Shown piece by piece: positions 20,927 through 20,961 of a stretch of DNA of 20,961 nucleotides. The translations under genes and the position numbers were made by a program. This DNA is from Bacillota bacterium (GTDB lineage: Bacteria; Bacillota; Clostridia; Peptostreptococcales; Anaerovoracaceae), in the NCBI GenBank assembly GCA_017386805.1, contig JAFOGM010000308.1:1-20961 (forward strand), read 5' to 3'. Below the pieces are notes generated by a model. That model saw only the letters and a program-made list of their open reading frames with translations, searched no databases and was not told where the DNA came from. Each line of letters starts with the position of its first letter. The stretch's first letter is position 1.

Positions 20927-20961
20927 ATGAGAATTACAATGGACGACCTTAAGAAAAATGA
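20927..20961 (+). CDS. start of an unidentified gene (3' truncated by window)
   Basis: Eleven complete codons, MRITMDDLKKN, are visible after an ATG at 20927. A purine-rich SD (AAAAGGGGGA, 20911-20920) precedes it at suitable distance, and a promoter with a large inverted repeat lies about 35 bp further upstream. Too little remains to identify the product. An in-frame second ATG at 20939 is possible but has no SD of its own. Confidence 0.6.
   Translation, partial: MRITMDDLKKN

Noticed and set aside
1..20961. CRISPR arrays, insertion sequences, prophage or toxin-antitoxin genes
   Set aside because: No repeated spacer arrays, transposase motifs, phage genes or paired small toxin-like frames were seen. 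The window is core-genome DNA.

Overview
The window comes from a low- to mid-GC Gram-positive bacterium of the Bacillota, most likely an anaerobic member of the Clostridia. The evidence is the strong GGAGG ribosome-binding sites, the gene order of the ribosomal block (rpsD lies inside the alpha operon), the zinc-binding forms of S14, S4, L36 and adenylate kinase, and a PepV-type dipeptidase. I cannot name the genus from sequence alone.

Layout. (1) Positions 1-3985 hold four plus-strand genes: the 3' part of a branched-chain-amino-acid-type ABC substrate-binding protein, a small NifU-like Fe-S scaffold domain protein, a membrane-anchored CapA-family protein and a PepV-like M20 dipeptidase. They end at a perfect 18-bp-stem intrinsic terminator. 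(2) Positions 3986-4725 are a 740-base gene-free control region. It has AT-rich DNA with several inverted repeats, four helically phased A7 tracts, a near-consensus sigma-A promoter (TTGCCA-17-TATACT) and a highly structured untranslated leader of about 300 nt. (3) Positions 4726-20196 are the fused S10-spc-alpha ribosomal superoperon, 31 genes all on the plus strand: rpsJ-rplC-rplD-rplW-rplB-rpsS-rplV-rpsC-rplP-rpmC-rpsQ-rplN-rplX-rplE-rpsZ-rpsH-rplF-rplR-rpsE-rpmD-rplO-secY-adk-map-infA-rpmJ-rpsM-rpsK-rpsD-rpoA-rplQ. It ends at an intrinsic terminator. (4) Positions 20280-20834 encode a YbaK/ProX-type tRNA-editing deacylase. After it come a perfect 16-bp inverted repeat lying across a promoter and the first codons of an unknown gene cut by the window end.

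The superoperon makes a large share of the ribosome, the translocon core SecY, IF-1, methionine aminopeptidase, adenylate kinase and the RNA polymerase alpha subunit, so synthesis of the translation, secretion and transcription machinery is coupled. Most junctions are short (1-25 nt), with SD sequences often overlapping the previous stop codon. Against that background three longer spacers stand out because each can fold: rpsJ-rplC (a closing helix plus a possible H-type pseudoknot), secY-adk (two mutually exclusive hairpins, one masking the adk SD) and rpmJ-rpsM (a GC-rich hairpin at the position of an alpha-operon leader). With the S10 leader, these are the best candidates for undescribed regulatory RNAs. 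The coding genes themselves are conventional, apart from a long charged C-terminal extension and an altered KH loop in S3. All foldings were found by eye; no energy calculation, covariation test or database search was possible.
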